7,262 bases of DNA, from contig JBQTIP010000266.1 in assembly GCA_052388025.1 (NCBI GenBank), forward strand, positions 1 through 7,262, in the 5' to 3' direction. Position numbers and translations under genes: made by a program. The notes beneath the pieces are model-generated. The model saw nothing but the letters and a program-made list of their open reading frames with translations, searched no databases and was not told where the DNA came from. Positions 1 through 5,828 of this stretch are shown one piece after another. How positions within the stretch are numbered: position 1 is the first letter of the stretch; the number at the start of each line of letters is the position of its first letter. The stretch comes from JBQTIP01 sp052388025 (GTDB lineage Bacteria; Actinomycetota; UBA4738; HRBIN12).

Positions 1-366
1 CTCGACGCCCTCGAACCACGCGAGCGGCTTGCCGAGCTCCATCGCCCGGCGGAGCGCGACGTTGTCGGCGTGCCCGGCCTCGGTGCCCCGCCACTTGTAT
101 CGCGGGTACCCGTCCGCTCCGATGCCGTCGTCGTACGGGCGGTCCTCCGGGCGCAGCCGGTAGGTCGTCAGGATCGTCAGGGCGGCCTGGTACCCGCGCA
201 CCTTGCGGATGCCGGTCTGCCCGACGAGCGGGATGCGGCGCCCCTCGAACTCGAACTGCTGGAGATCCTGCCACGAGACCGCGCCGCCGCCGCGCGCCGA
301 GAGGTTGCTCAGGAACGCGAACGCCGAGGCTCGGAGCCGATCGTCGTCGTCCGCGGCCCGCACCAC
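1..366 (-). CDS. HNH restriction-endonuclease-like protein, N-terminal part (runs off left edge)
   Basis: Reading the minus strand from a GTG at 366 gives 122 uninterrupted codons to the window edge. The translation resembles the N-terminal domain of predicted HNH restriction endonucleases (COG3440 type): a short helix RASAFAFLSNL, then FEGRRIPLVGQTGIRKVRGY, then PYDDGIGADGYPRYKW, and RGTEAGHADNVALRRAMELG followed by PLAWFEGV. The PYDD, RGT...H.DN.ALR.AM and PL..F.GV signatures are what I recognise. The HNH nuclease domain would lie beyond the edge, so catalysis cannot be judged. Such proteins are thought to cut DNA, possibly modified DNA; this is family knowledge, not seen here. It lies 47 bases after the ATPase stop on the same strand. 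The start is chosen because the family begins about ten residues before the AF..L helix; a second GTG follows at 363. A GATACT box sits six bases upstream. Confidence 0.78.
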   Translation of the reverse strand, partial: MVRAADDDDRLRASAFAFLSNLSARGGGAVSWQDLQQFEFEGRRIPLVGQTGIRKVRGYQAALTILTTYRLRPEDRPYDDGIGADGYPRYKWRGTEAGHADNVALRRAMELGKPLAWFEGVE

Positions 367-372
367 GCCGCG

Positions 373-378
373 AGTATC
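373..378 (-). promoter_or_regulatory. possible -10 box of the HNH-like gene
   Basis: On the minus strand GATACT lies six bases before the GTG at 366. The spacing matches that of the better-supported leaderless starts elsewhere in the window, but no -35 was identified. An AAGGGCG further upstream is badly spaced as a ribosome binding site. The gene could equally be read through from the ATPase. Confidence 0.25.
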
Positions 379-413
379 GCCCTTGGGAGGCCGACGCCGC
401 GAGCGAGAGCGTC

Positions 414-1685
414 TCAGGCCCAGAGGCAGAACGGGATCGCTGCCATCCGGTCGCCGAAGGGGAGCGAGCGAGACCCCGCGTAGAGCACGACACCGCTTCG
501 GAACGTCTCACCGAGCCGGTCACGGAGGTACCTGAGGCTCGCGAAGTCCGATGAGACCACGGTGGCGGCGGCCTTCACCTCCACTCCGACGATCGTGCCG
601 TCGGCGCGTTCGAGCACGATGTCGACCTCGCGAAGGTCCCGATCCCGATAGTGGAACACGCGTGGAGATGCCTCCGCCCAGCTCGAGAGCTTCACCAGCT
701 CCATGACGGCGAACGTCTCGAAAGCCATGCCGCGTACGCCCGGATCCGTTGCGATGCGCTCGACGTTCGCCCCGATCAAGGCCGTGAGCATGCCTGTGTC
801 GGCGACATACACCTTGGGGGTCTTGATCTCGCGATGGGGCAGGTTCGTGTGCCACGGGGAGTGAACGCGAACTAGCATCAGATCCTGGAGGATCCGCAGG
901 TACCGCTCCACCGTCTTGCGGTCGACGCCGAGGTCGGCGGCCAGGCTCTGGTGGCTCAGCAGCGAGGCGGAGCGTGCCGCGATGAGGCGGAGCAGTCGCC
1001 CGACCGATCCCGCGTCTCTGGTGCGCGCCACGTCGGGGACGTCGCGGCCGACGACCGAGTCCACGTACCCCTCGAAGAAGCGGATCCGGGATCGAGCCGC
1101 ACCCCGGAATGTGCCCGGGAACCCGCCGGCGGCGATCCGCTCGGCGATCTCCCGTCGGTCGGCGCCGCCGTCGACGGTGGGGGGGCCCTGCGCGAAGAGG
1201 GTGTCGATGAGGTTCCCCGGATACCGCTCGATCTCGGACTGAGCGAGCGGCCACAGCGGGACGTACTCAACCCGTCCGGGCAAGGCATCTCGGATCGTGG
1301 GCAGGGTCTGGATGTTCGCCGATCCCGTGATGAGGAACTGGCCGCTTCGTCGATCACGGTCGAGTCGTTCCTTGATCGAGAGTAAGAGGTCGGGAACACG
1401 CTGGATCTCGTCGACGATCGTAGGTCCGGTCATCTCCTGGACGAGTCCGGTGGGGTCGGTCTCGGCGGCGCTTCGGGTGGCGGCGTCGTCGAGCGTGACA
1501 TACGTGGCTGGGTACTCGGAACGGATCAGATCACGGACGAGGGTGGTCTTCCCCGCCTGCCGGGGACCGATTAAGGCGACCGCTCGCGACTCTGACAAGG
1601 CCTCGAGCAGGCGGGGCGCCACGGCGCGTGGGATGAGGGCCGCCTCGCCCGAGGTGGGATTTCGGCGGTTCGGGAGTTCTGACAT
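414..1685 (-). CDS. AAA ATPase with DUF4143 C-terminal domain
   Basis: A 423-residue protein of the AAA_14/DUF4143 class. It has Walker A GPRQAGKT (40-47), Walker B TIVDEIQ (89-95, Asp92-Glu93) and a sensor-like LITGSAN (118-124). A winged-helix segment follows at about 242-272 (SHQSLAADLGVDRKTVERYL). The C-terminal domain has FETFAVMEL (Glu323), EVDIVLE (Asp355) and VGVEVKA (Glu369, Lys371), a spacing like that of PD-(D/E)xK nuclease folds. The family is widespread in accessory regions and its cellular role is poorly defined; some members have been proposed to act in toxin-antitoxin or defence settings. Length is normal. The ATG at 1685 is the first possible start, because an in-frame TAA lies at 1701-1703. 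There is no Shine-Dalgarno in the normal window. It diverges from the MNT/HEPN pair and probably shares a transcript with the HNH-like gene downstream. Confidence 0.92.
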   Translation of the reverse strand: MSELPNRRNPTSGEAALIPRAVAPRLLEALSESRAVALIGPRQAGKTTLVRDLIRSEYPATYVTLDDAATRSAAETDPTGLVQEMTGPTIVDEIQRVPDLLLSIKERLDRDRRSGQFLITGSANIQTLPTIRDALPGRVEYVPLWPLAQSEIERYPGNLIDTLFAQGPPTVDGGADRREIAERIAAGGFPGTFRGAARSRIRFFEGYVDSVVGRDVPDVARTRDAGSVGRLLRLIAARSASLLSHQSLAADLGVDRKTVERYLRILQDLMLVRVHSPWHTNLPHREIKTPKVYVADTGMLTALIGANVERIATDPGVRGMAFETFAVMELVKLSSWAEASPRVFHYRDRDLREVDIVLERADGTIVGVEVKAAATVVSSDFASLRYLRDRLGETFRSGVVLYAGSRSLPFGDRMAAIPFCLWA

Positions 1686-1719
1686 CGGCAGAACGGGAGT
1701 TTACCCCTCGGCAGAACGG
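1685..1719. repeat. pair of 12-base direct repeats at the ATPase promoter
   Basis: TCGGCAGAACGG occurs at 1685-1696 and again at 1708-1719, start to start 23 bases, or about two helical turns. One copy abuts the ATPase ATG and the other lies in the promoter spacer, so they sit on either side of the -10 box. This is the layout of an operator for a repressor binding one face of the helix. A shorter version, GGCAGAACG, occurs at 2896-2904. The operator role is inferred. Confidence 0.6.
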
Positions 1720-1727
1720 TAGTCCAA
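1698..1727 (-). promoter_or_regulatory. putative ATPase promoter
   Basis: On the minus strand TTGGAC (1722-1727) and TAAACT (1698-1703) are separated by 18 bases. Transcription would begin near 1691, giving a leader of only about five bases before the ATG at 1685. Both 12-base repeats overlap this promoter or its start site. Confidence 0.45.
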
Positions 1728-1817
1728 GGCCCGGCACGACGGGAGAACGCAGCCGGCCTCCCGGGCGTTCACCGGCCCGAACAACATCAGCTGGCTACCA
1801 CGCCTTAGCGGTCGCTG

Positions 1818-1849
1818 ATGACAAGGACCTACATCGCGGGTGATATTAT
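1818..1849 (+). promoter_or_regulatory. putative leaderless promoter of the MNT/HEPN unit
   Basis: TATTAT at 1844-1849 ends seven bases before the GTG at 1857, which is the spacing expected if transcription starts on the start codon. ATGACA at 1818-1823 resembles a -35 but the 20-base spacer is long. If this promoter is real, the upstream ATG at 1818 lies in the promoter and cannot be the main start. Confidence 0.5.
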
Positions 1850-1856
1850 CCGAAGT

Positions 1857-2441
1857 GTGAGTGAATCGCCTCCCGGGCTCCTGCCGATCTTCCGGTCCCG
1901 ACACCAGCTTCGGCTCCTTGGGTACCTCTTCGTTCACGCCGGCAGCGAGTTCTCGATCGCCGAGCTCGAGCGCCGAACAGGCATCTCGCAGCAGACGATC
2001 TCGCGGGAGGTCGATCGCCTCGCCAGGGCTGGGCTCCTCTCGGTTCGGCCGGCAGGCCGGATGAGGCTCGTCGAGGCGGACGCGGGCTCACCGTACTTCT
2101 TCGAGCTACGGGCGCTTCTGCTGAAGGTCTCAGGCCCCGCCGTGGTGCTGGCGGAGAGTCTCGCGGGGGTCACTGGGATCCGGGAGGCCTACCTCTTCGG
2201 ATCTTGGGCGCTCAGGTATCAGGGCGAGCTCGGGCCCCCGCCGGCCGACGTCGACGTTCTCGTGGTCGGCGATGCCGACCCGGACGCTGTGGAGGCTGTC
2301 TGCGTGGACGTCGGTCGCCGCCTCAGAATCGAGGTGAACCCGGTCGTCCTCTCGGATGAGGAGTGGCGGCGCTCGGGCTCGGGGTTCCTCCGTCAGCTGC
2401 GCAGGGGCCCGCTCGTCCAACTCGCTCCGACCCAGCCATGA
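1857..2441 (+). CDS. winged-helix / nucleotidyltransferase (MNT) fusion, antitoxin-like
   Basis: From the GTG at 1857 this is a 194-residue protein. Residues 15-72 form a winged helix (FSIAELERRTGISQQTISRE, then a wing RPAGRMRLVEA) that should bind DNA. Residues about 105-165 are a minimal nucleotidyltransferase: LFGSWALRY (Gly115-Ser116), then DVDVLVV (Asp131, Asp133), with Glu159 in RIEVNPVVL as a candidate third acidic residue. The gap between GS and DxD is 14 residues, a few more than in the most common form. In known MntA/HepT pairs the MNT protein adenylylates and so silences the HEPN toxin. The fused winged helix suggests that the same protein also represses its operon. The stop overlaps the next gene by ATGA. 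A start at ATG 1818 adds 13 residues but lies over the apparent promoter and has no ribosome binding site either. Confidence 0.85.
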   Translation: MSESPPGLLPIFRSRHQLRLLGYLFVHAGSEFSIAELERRTGISQQTISREVDRLARAGLLSVRPAGRMRLVEADAGSPYFFELRALLLKVSGPAVVLAESLAGVTGIREAYLFGSWALRYQGELGPPPADVDVLVVGDADPDAVEAVCVDVGRRLRIEVNPVVLSDEEWRRSGSGFLRQLRRGPLVQLAPTQP

Positions 2442-2872
2442 GCTCCGACGTCGAGGCGCTGGTCAAGGAGGGTCGCGTCGAGCGCATCGAGGCCGACGCC
2501 GCGGCGGCTCGGGACAAGCTGGAGGAGGCGAGGCGCCACCTCGACTCGGCATCGCTGATCGCGGAAGCCGACCCACCGGGGGCGTACTCACTCTTGTATG
2601 ACGCCGCTCGGAAGGCGATCGACGCGCACATGGTCGCGTCCGGCTACCGGGTGAGCAAGAGCCGCTTGGGAGCCCGCCAGGCGTCGGCGCGCTACGCTTC
2701 GTCCGCGCTGGGTTCGGGGCCACACGGAGAGGCCGTTCGACACTTCGACCGCATGCGAAGGAACCGCAACCGGTCGGAGGACGGCGTGTGGCAGATCGGT
2801 CGCTCGACGCTGGAGGCCGACCTCGACCATGCGCGCGAGATCGTTGGGGCCGTAGAGGAGCACCTCGGGTGA
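2438..2872 (+). CDS. HEPN-domain protein, putative toxin partner of the MNT protein
   Basis: A 144-residue, probably all-helical protein. The HEPN fold is suggested by the helix AYSLLYDAARKAIDAHMVASGY (49-70) and by the late basic motif MRRNRNRSEDG (106-116), which aligns with the R-x-R-N-x-x-E-Y signature of MNT-linked HEPN proteins. Asp115 stands where Tyr is usual, and no His fits an R-x4-6-H RNase motif. In the studied HepT toxin that Tyr is the AMPylation target, so regulation here may differ. The ATG overlaps the MNT stop (ATGA), and no separate ribosome binding site is seen, so translation is probably coupled. HEPN toxins of this type are RNases in the studied cases; whether this one cuts RNA is unknown. 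A longer in-frame reading from 2363 overlaps MNT coding sequence and is not preferred. Confidence 0.8.
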   Translation: MSSDVEALVKEGRVERIEADAAAARDKLEEARRHLDSASLIAEADPPGAYSLLYDAARKAIDAHMVASGYRVSKSRLGARQASARYASSALGSGPHGEAVRHFDRMRRNRNRSEDGVWQIGRSTLEADLDHAREIVGAVEEHLG

Positions 2873-2903
2873 TCCGACCAACGAAGGTGATCCTTGGCAG
2901 AAC

Positions 2904-2916
2904 GCCGGATCCCGGC
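2904..2916. terminator. weak hairpin between convergent genes
   Basis: GCCGG-ATC-CCGGC is a perfect 5-base stem with a 3-base loop between the HEPN stop (2872) and the pirin stop (2919). There is no T run on either strand. Its position suits a bidirectional terminator, but the stem is short. Confidence 0.3.
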
Positions 2917-2918
2917 TC

Positions 2919-3920
2919 CTAGCCCTCGAGGTTGTCCGGGGCGGACTCCACGATGTGGTCCGGCGTGTGGTGGGCCGCCGGGATCGAGCCCAAGCGTCCC
3001 GCCTGGTAGTCCTCGAACGCCTGGGTGAGCTCGTCGCGGGTGTTCATGACGAACGGCCCGTACCAGGCGACCGGCTCACGGATCGGACGGCCGCCGAGCA
3101 GCAGGACCTCGAGCTCGGATGCTCGAGACTCCTGCGTCGACGCCGCCTCCAGCCGAATCGCGTCCCCGGGTCCGAACACAGCCAGCTGTCCCGTGGCGAT
3201 CGGTCGCCGCTCGACGCCGACAGTTCCTATCCCTGCGAGCACGTAGGCGAGCGCGTTGAACTCCGGGCGCCACGGGAGGTCCAGGCGGGCGCCCGGCGAG
3301 AGGGTCGCGTGAAGCATCGTGATCGGCGTGTGGGTTTGACCGGGGCCCTGCCGACCGGCGAGGTCGCCGGCGATCACGCGCACGAGCGCGCCGCCGTCGG
3401 GCGACGCGAGCAGGGTCACCTCGTTCCCGCGCAGATCCTGATACCGGGGCGGCGCCCACTTCTCCGCCTTTGGCAGGTTCACCCAGAGCTGGATGCCGTG
3501 GAACAGCCCACCGCTCGCGACGAGGTGATCCGGTGGTCGTTCGATGTGCAGGATCCCCGCACCGGCGGTCATCCACTGCGTGTCGCCGTTCGTGATCACG
3601 CCCCCGCCGCCGTTCGAGTCCTGGTGCTCGAAGATGCCGTCCAGCATGTAAGTGACCGTCTCGAAGCCGCGGTGCGGGTGCCAGGGCGTGCCCTTCGGCT
3701 CGCCGGGCGCGTACTCGACCTCGCCCATCTGATCCATGTGGATGAACGGGTCGAGGTTCGCGAGATCCACACCGGCGAACGCACGGCGCACGGGGAAGCC
3801 TTCTCCCTCCAGGCCGGTGGGGGCGGTGACCAAGCCACGGACGGGCCGCTGCCGCGCGGTGCCGTCGACCGCGGGGATGCGCTCGATCCGAGTGATGTCC
3901 TCCACGGTGATCGCGGGCAT
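2919..3920 (-). CDS. pirin family protein
   Basis: A 333-residue bicupin. The N-terminal cupin has the pirin signature: HPHRGFETVTYMLDG (81-95), EHQDSNG (98-104), GDTQWMTAGAGILHIE (112-127). His81, His83, His125 and Glu127 match the four metal ligands of characterised pirins, so iron binding is likely. The C-terminal cupin (about 195-300) contains FNALAYVLAG and ends with GPFVMNT..ELTQAFEDYQAGRLG, typical of the family. Some pirins show quercetin 2,3-dioxygenase activity; the substrate here cannot be told. The ATG at 3920 is chosen because GGAGGGAG stands six bases upstream; an ATG at 3953 would add 11 residues ahead of that site. The gene diverges from the first antitoxin (79 bases between starts) and converges on HEPN. 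It looks like a resident chromosomal gene. Confidence 0.93.
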   Translation of the reverse strand: MPAITVEDITRIERIPAVDGTARQRPVRGLVTAPTGLEGEGFPVRRAFAGVDLANLDPFIHMDQMGEVEYAPGEPKGTPWHPHRGFETVTYMLDGIFEHQDSNGGGGVITNGDTQWMTAGAGILHIERPPDHLVASGGLFHGIQLWVNLPKAEKWAPPRYQDLRGNEVTLLASPDGGALVRVIAGDLAGRQGPGQTHTPITMLHATLSPGARLDLPWRPEFNALAYVLAGIGTVGVERRPIATGQLAVFGPGDAIRLEAASTQESRASELEVLLLGGRPIREPVAWYGPFVMNTRDELTQAFEDYQAGRLGSIPAAHHTPDHIVESAPDNLEG

Positions 3921-3926
3921 GCGTTG

Positions 3927-3934
3927 CTCCCTCC
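3927..3934 (-). promoter_or_regulatory. strong ribosome binding site of pirin
   Basis: On the minus strand GGAGGGAG lies six bases before the ATG at 3920. It decides the start over the upstream ATG at 3953, and contrasts with the toxin-antitoxin genes, which mostly lack such a site. Confidence 0.8.
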
Positions 3935-3981
3935 TGCCACCGGAACGCAACATCGAAGGGCGCTATTCCGGCCGGCCTCTA

Positions 3982-3999
3982 TGTGCTACCTTGTGCTAC
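3982..3999 (+). promoter_or_regulatory. leaderless promoter and operator-like repeats of antitoxin module 1
   Basis: TACCTT at 3987-3992 has the TAnnnT form and ends seven bases before the ATG at 4000. TGTGCTAC occurs at 3982-3989 and 3992-3999, a 10-base period, so the repeats overlap the -10 and reach the start codon. This would suit autorepression by the antitoxin. No clear -35 is visible. Confidence 0.5.
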
Positions 4000-4278
4000 A
4001 TGGAGGAGCGACGAGTCGGTGTCCGGGAGCTGAGGCAGAACCTAAGCAAGTACCTCCGCAGGGTGGAGCGGGGCGAACGTCTGGAGGTGACGGAGCGTGG
4101 GAGACCCGTCGCCGTGCTCGCGCCCTTGCCCGAGCCGGATGGGGCGCTCGCCCGGCTCGTGCTCGCGGGTCGGGTGATCCCGCCGAGCCACGACCTCATG
4201 GCCCTGTTGCCGCCGAAGGGCCGCCCCTCGAGGCGGACGAGCCGGGCGCTCATCGAGGAGCGGGCGGACCGCTTGTAG
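4000..4278 (+). CDS. Phd/YefM-type antitoxin, module 1
   Basis: A 92-residue protein. The N-terminal half is a typical Phd/YefM DNA-binding domain: VGVRELRQNLSKYLRRVERG (6-25), then LEVTERGRPVAVLAPL. The C-terminal half (LARLVLAGRV onward, rich in Pro, Arg and Ser) should be the toxin-binding tail. It would neutralise the PIN toxin whose GTG begins one base after its stop, and repress its own promoter. The ATG at 4000 is chosen because it sits just before the conserved VGVRELR strand; there is no Shine-Dalgarno ahead of it and a -10-like TACCTT stands seven bases upstream. The frame is open far upstream, but that part is antisense to pirin and unlikely to be translated. It is a clear paralogue of the antitoxin at 5829-6089, with 21 of 38 identical residues over the N-terminal domain by eye. 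Confidence 0.9.
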   Translation: MEERRVGVRELRQNLSKYLRRVERGERLEVTERGRPVAVLAPLPEPDGALARLVLAGRVIPPSHDLMALLPPKGRPSRRTSRALIEERADRL

Positions 4279-4279
4279 C

Positions 4280-4681
4280 GTGCTGTATCTGGACTCGTCC
4301 GCGATCGTGAAGCTCGTGGCTCCGGAGCCCGAGTCGGCCGATCTGGTACAGGCGATCAGCGCCGATCCGGAAGTAGTTTCAAGCGCCGTCGCGTGGACGG
4401 AGGTCGTCCGAGCCGTCAGGCGTGCGGGCGGACGAGCGTCGCGCGCCGAGGAAGTGCTCGGCGCCCTGGCCCTCGTGCCGATCGATGACGGCATCCTTCG
4501 CGGTGCTGCCGATCTGACCCCCAAGGCACTCAGGACCCTCGACGCGATCCACCTCGCCACGGTGCTGTCGCTCGGGAGCGACGTCGCGAGCCTGATCACC
4601 TACGACATGCGGTTGGCGAGGGCCGCTTCGTCGAACCACGTCCACGTCCTCGCTCCTGGTGCCACCAGAGGGGCGTGGTAA
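4280..4681 (+). CDS. PIN-domain (VapC-type) toxin, module 1
   Basis: A 133-residue PIN protein, normal length for VapC. All four acidic active-site residues are in place: Asp5 (YLDSSA), Glu41 (AWTEVVRA), Asp88 (LRTLDAIHLA) and Asp109 (ITYDMRL). PIN toxins are Mg-dependent RNases that cut tRNA or rRNA; the target here is not predictable. The GTG at 4280 starts one base after the antitoxin stop. There is no close ribosome binding site, only GAGGAG about 19 bases upstream, so translation is probably coupled to the antitoxin. It ends 29 bases before the convergent glycosylase-like gene. It appears intact, unlike its paralogue at 6086-6517. Confidence 0.92.
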   Translation: MLYLDSSAIVKLVAPEPESADLVQAISADPEVVSSAVAWTEVVRAVRRAGGRASRAEEVLGALALVPIDDGILRGAADLTPKALRTLDAIHLATVLSLGSDVASLITYDMRLARAASSNHVHVLAPGATRGAW

Positions 4682-4710
4682 CAGCCTGGGGCTCGCCACC
4701 GACCTGCGAG

Positions 4711-5751
4711 TCACGCGAGAAAGGCGGCGAGGTGCTCCGCCTCTTCAGCGAGGTCGCGGCGCGCCTCGCGCGGGAGGTGTTCGAAGGGCTCGAGCTGCAC
4801 GCGGCCCCCCTTGTGCTTCCAGGTACCCGCGACGCGACCGTCGACTAGGAAGGTCGGTGCGGAGTGCGGGGTCTTCGTGTCGAACACCCTCGGTCGAAAT
4901 CGCTCAGGAAGGATCTGCGTCCTGCGCGCGTGGACGAGGAGGGTCGCGTCCCACGTCGGCAGGAAGCGGACCGGCGCAGCCATGTCGGCGTCGGGGAGCG
5001 GCGCACGGGGGAGGTCGAGAAGCTCCTCGCCGCGTTCGTCGCGGAACCGGCGCAGCCGCAGCCGTTCGAGCACCGGCGCGAGACGCGATACCGGTAGGCC
5101 CACCCAACTCGCCACGTCCTTGAGCGACGCCGGGCCGAAGCCGCCGAGATAGCGACGGACGAGATGCTCGAGGCCCTGCTCCGGTGTCGCCTCCGATGGG
5201 CCGAGCCAGTCGTCCGCGGCGGCGTAGAGGTCGGCTCGCCGCTGCTCCCACGTCCCCGACGGCGGTACGCGGACCAGATCGACCCATAGGCCGATCCCGT
5301 TCCAGGTGACGTTGTCCACGCCGAGGTGCTCGACGAGCTCGCTGCGCCTGGGGGGCCCGTCGGCGAGGAGCTTCCGCGCGCTGTGGGCGGCGGCCGCCAC
5401 TGTGCGTGCGTCCGCCTGGCGGCGGGTGACCTTCAGCCACTGCTCGCGGCGTCCCTCTCGCACACCCTCGGCGAACAGCGGATAGTCGCGCCTGGAGACC
5501 ATGTGGATCGTGACGCGCATCAACGTCGCCTGAACGACGCTCCGGCGTTCGAGTGCCCTGGTCAGCGCGTCGCGCTCGAACCCTGCCACCCGCGACCAGA
5601 GCGCGATGTACGCCGAGGGCGCGTACTGCGTCTGCAGGCCGCCGACGCGCTCAAGCGCTCGAGGAATCGGCAGTTCGGCTCGCTCGAGCAGCAGCTGCCG
5701 CGCCAGGAGCGCCCGGTTCAGCTCCCTCGCCGTCAACGTCCGTTCGACCAT
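4711..5751 (-). CDS. winged-helix DNA-binding protein, AlkZ/YcaQ-like DNA glycosylase family (HTH_42)
   Basis: A 346-residue protein of the HTH_42 family, which includes the AlkZ and YcaQ (AlkX) DNA glycosylases that remove bulky, alkylated or crosslinked bases. The N-terminal region has RVGGLQTQYAPSAYIALWSR (35-54); Gln40 and Gln42 match the QxQ catalytic motif, with Thr at the middle position where a hydrophobic residue is usual. Next comes LMRVTIHMVSRRDYPLFA (77-94), also typical. The C-terminal part contains RFLPTWDATLLVHARRTQILPE and TFLVDGRVAGTWK, hallmark segments of the family. Many actinobacterial members are uncharacterised, so glycosylase activity is an inference. Starting at ATG 5751 there is no ribosome binding site, but TAGACT lies six bases upstream. 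It shares a 77-base divergent control region with antitoxin 2. Confidence 0.85.
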   Translation of the reverse strand: MVERTLTARELNRALLARQLLLERAELPIPRALERVGGLQTQYAPSAYIALWSRVAGFERDALTRALERRSVVQATLMRVTIHMVSRRDYPLFAEGVREGRREQWLKVTRRQADARTVAAAAHSARKLLADGPPRRSELVEHLGVDNVTWNGIGLWVDLVRVPPSGTWEQRRADLYAAADDWLGPSEATPEQGLEHLVRRYLGGFGPASLKDVASWVGLPVSRLAPVLERLRLRRFRDERGEELLDLPRAPLPDADMAAPVRFLPTWDATLLVHARRTQILPERFRPRVFDTKTPHSAPTFLVDGRVAGTWKHKGGRVQLEPFEHLPREARRDLAEEAEHLAAFLA

Positions 5752-5757
5752 CGGCGG

Positions 5758-5763
5758 AGTCTA
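5758..5763 (-). promoter_or_regulatory. putative leaderless -10 of the glycosylase-like gene
   Basis: TAGACT on the minus strand ends six bases before the ATG at 5751. No convincing -35 was found, and no Shine-Dalgarno precedes the ATG, which favours a leaderless transcript. Confidence 0.4.
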
Positions 5764-5792
5764 CGACTGCCGCTTTGGGCTACCACCCAGTC

Positions 5793-5828
5793 TTGACGAT
5801 GAGGCTACCTTAGGTCTATCGTAGCTAC
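5793..5828 (+). promoter_or_regulatory. leaderless promoter and operator-like boxes of antitoxin module 2
   Basis: TTGACG (5793-5798) and TATCGT (5817-5822) are 18 bases apart, and the ATG at 5829 is six bases after the -10. GCTAC boxes lie at 5804-5808 and 5824-5828, with another at 5779-5783. The last promoter-proximal box is part of the perfect palindrome GTAGCTAC (5821-5828), which overlaps the -10. These are plausible antitoxin sites. Confidence 0.6.

Noticed and set aside
425..435. GGCAGAACGGG, an 11-base match to the repeat beside the ATPase start, making the gene look flanked by repeats
   Set aside because: It codes for the conserved C-terminal end of the ATPase (IPFCLWA). Several repeated 11-mers are expected by chance in about 7 kb, so it does not support a mobile unit.
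2896..2904. GGCAGAACG, a third partial copy of the ATPase-promoter repeat downstream of HEPN
   Set aside because: Only nine bases match and it is not near a start codon. Chance cannot be excluded, so no boundary or attachment site is claimed.
3921..3953. Upstream ATG giving pirin 11 more residues
   Set aside because: It lies upstream of the strong GGAGGGAG, which is correctly spaced for the ATG at 3920, and the extra residues do not resemble the family N-terminus.
2955..4310. Long plus-strand open frame of 451 codons
   Set aside because: It lies antisense to pirin, whose family signatures are clear, and runs on through antitoxin 1 in another frame. The translation is Arg/Gly/Ala-rich with no recognisable domain, as expected of a shadow frame in high-GC DNA.
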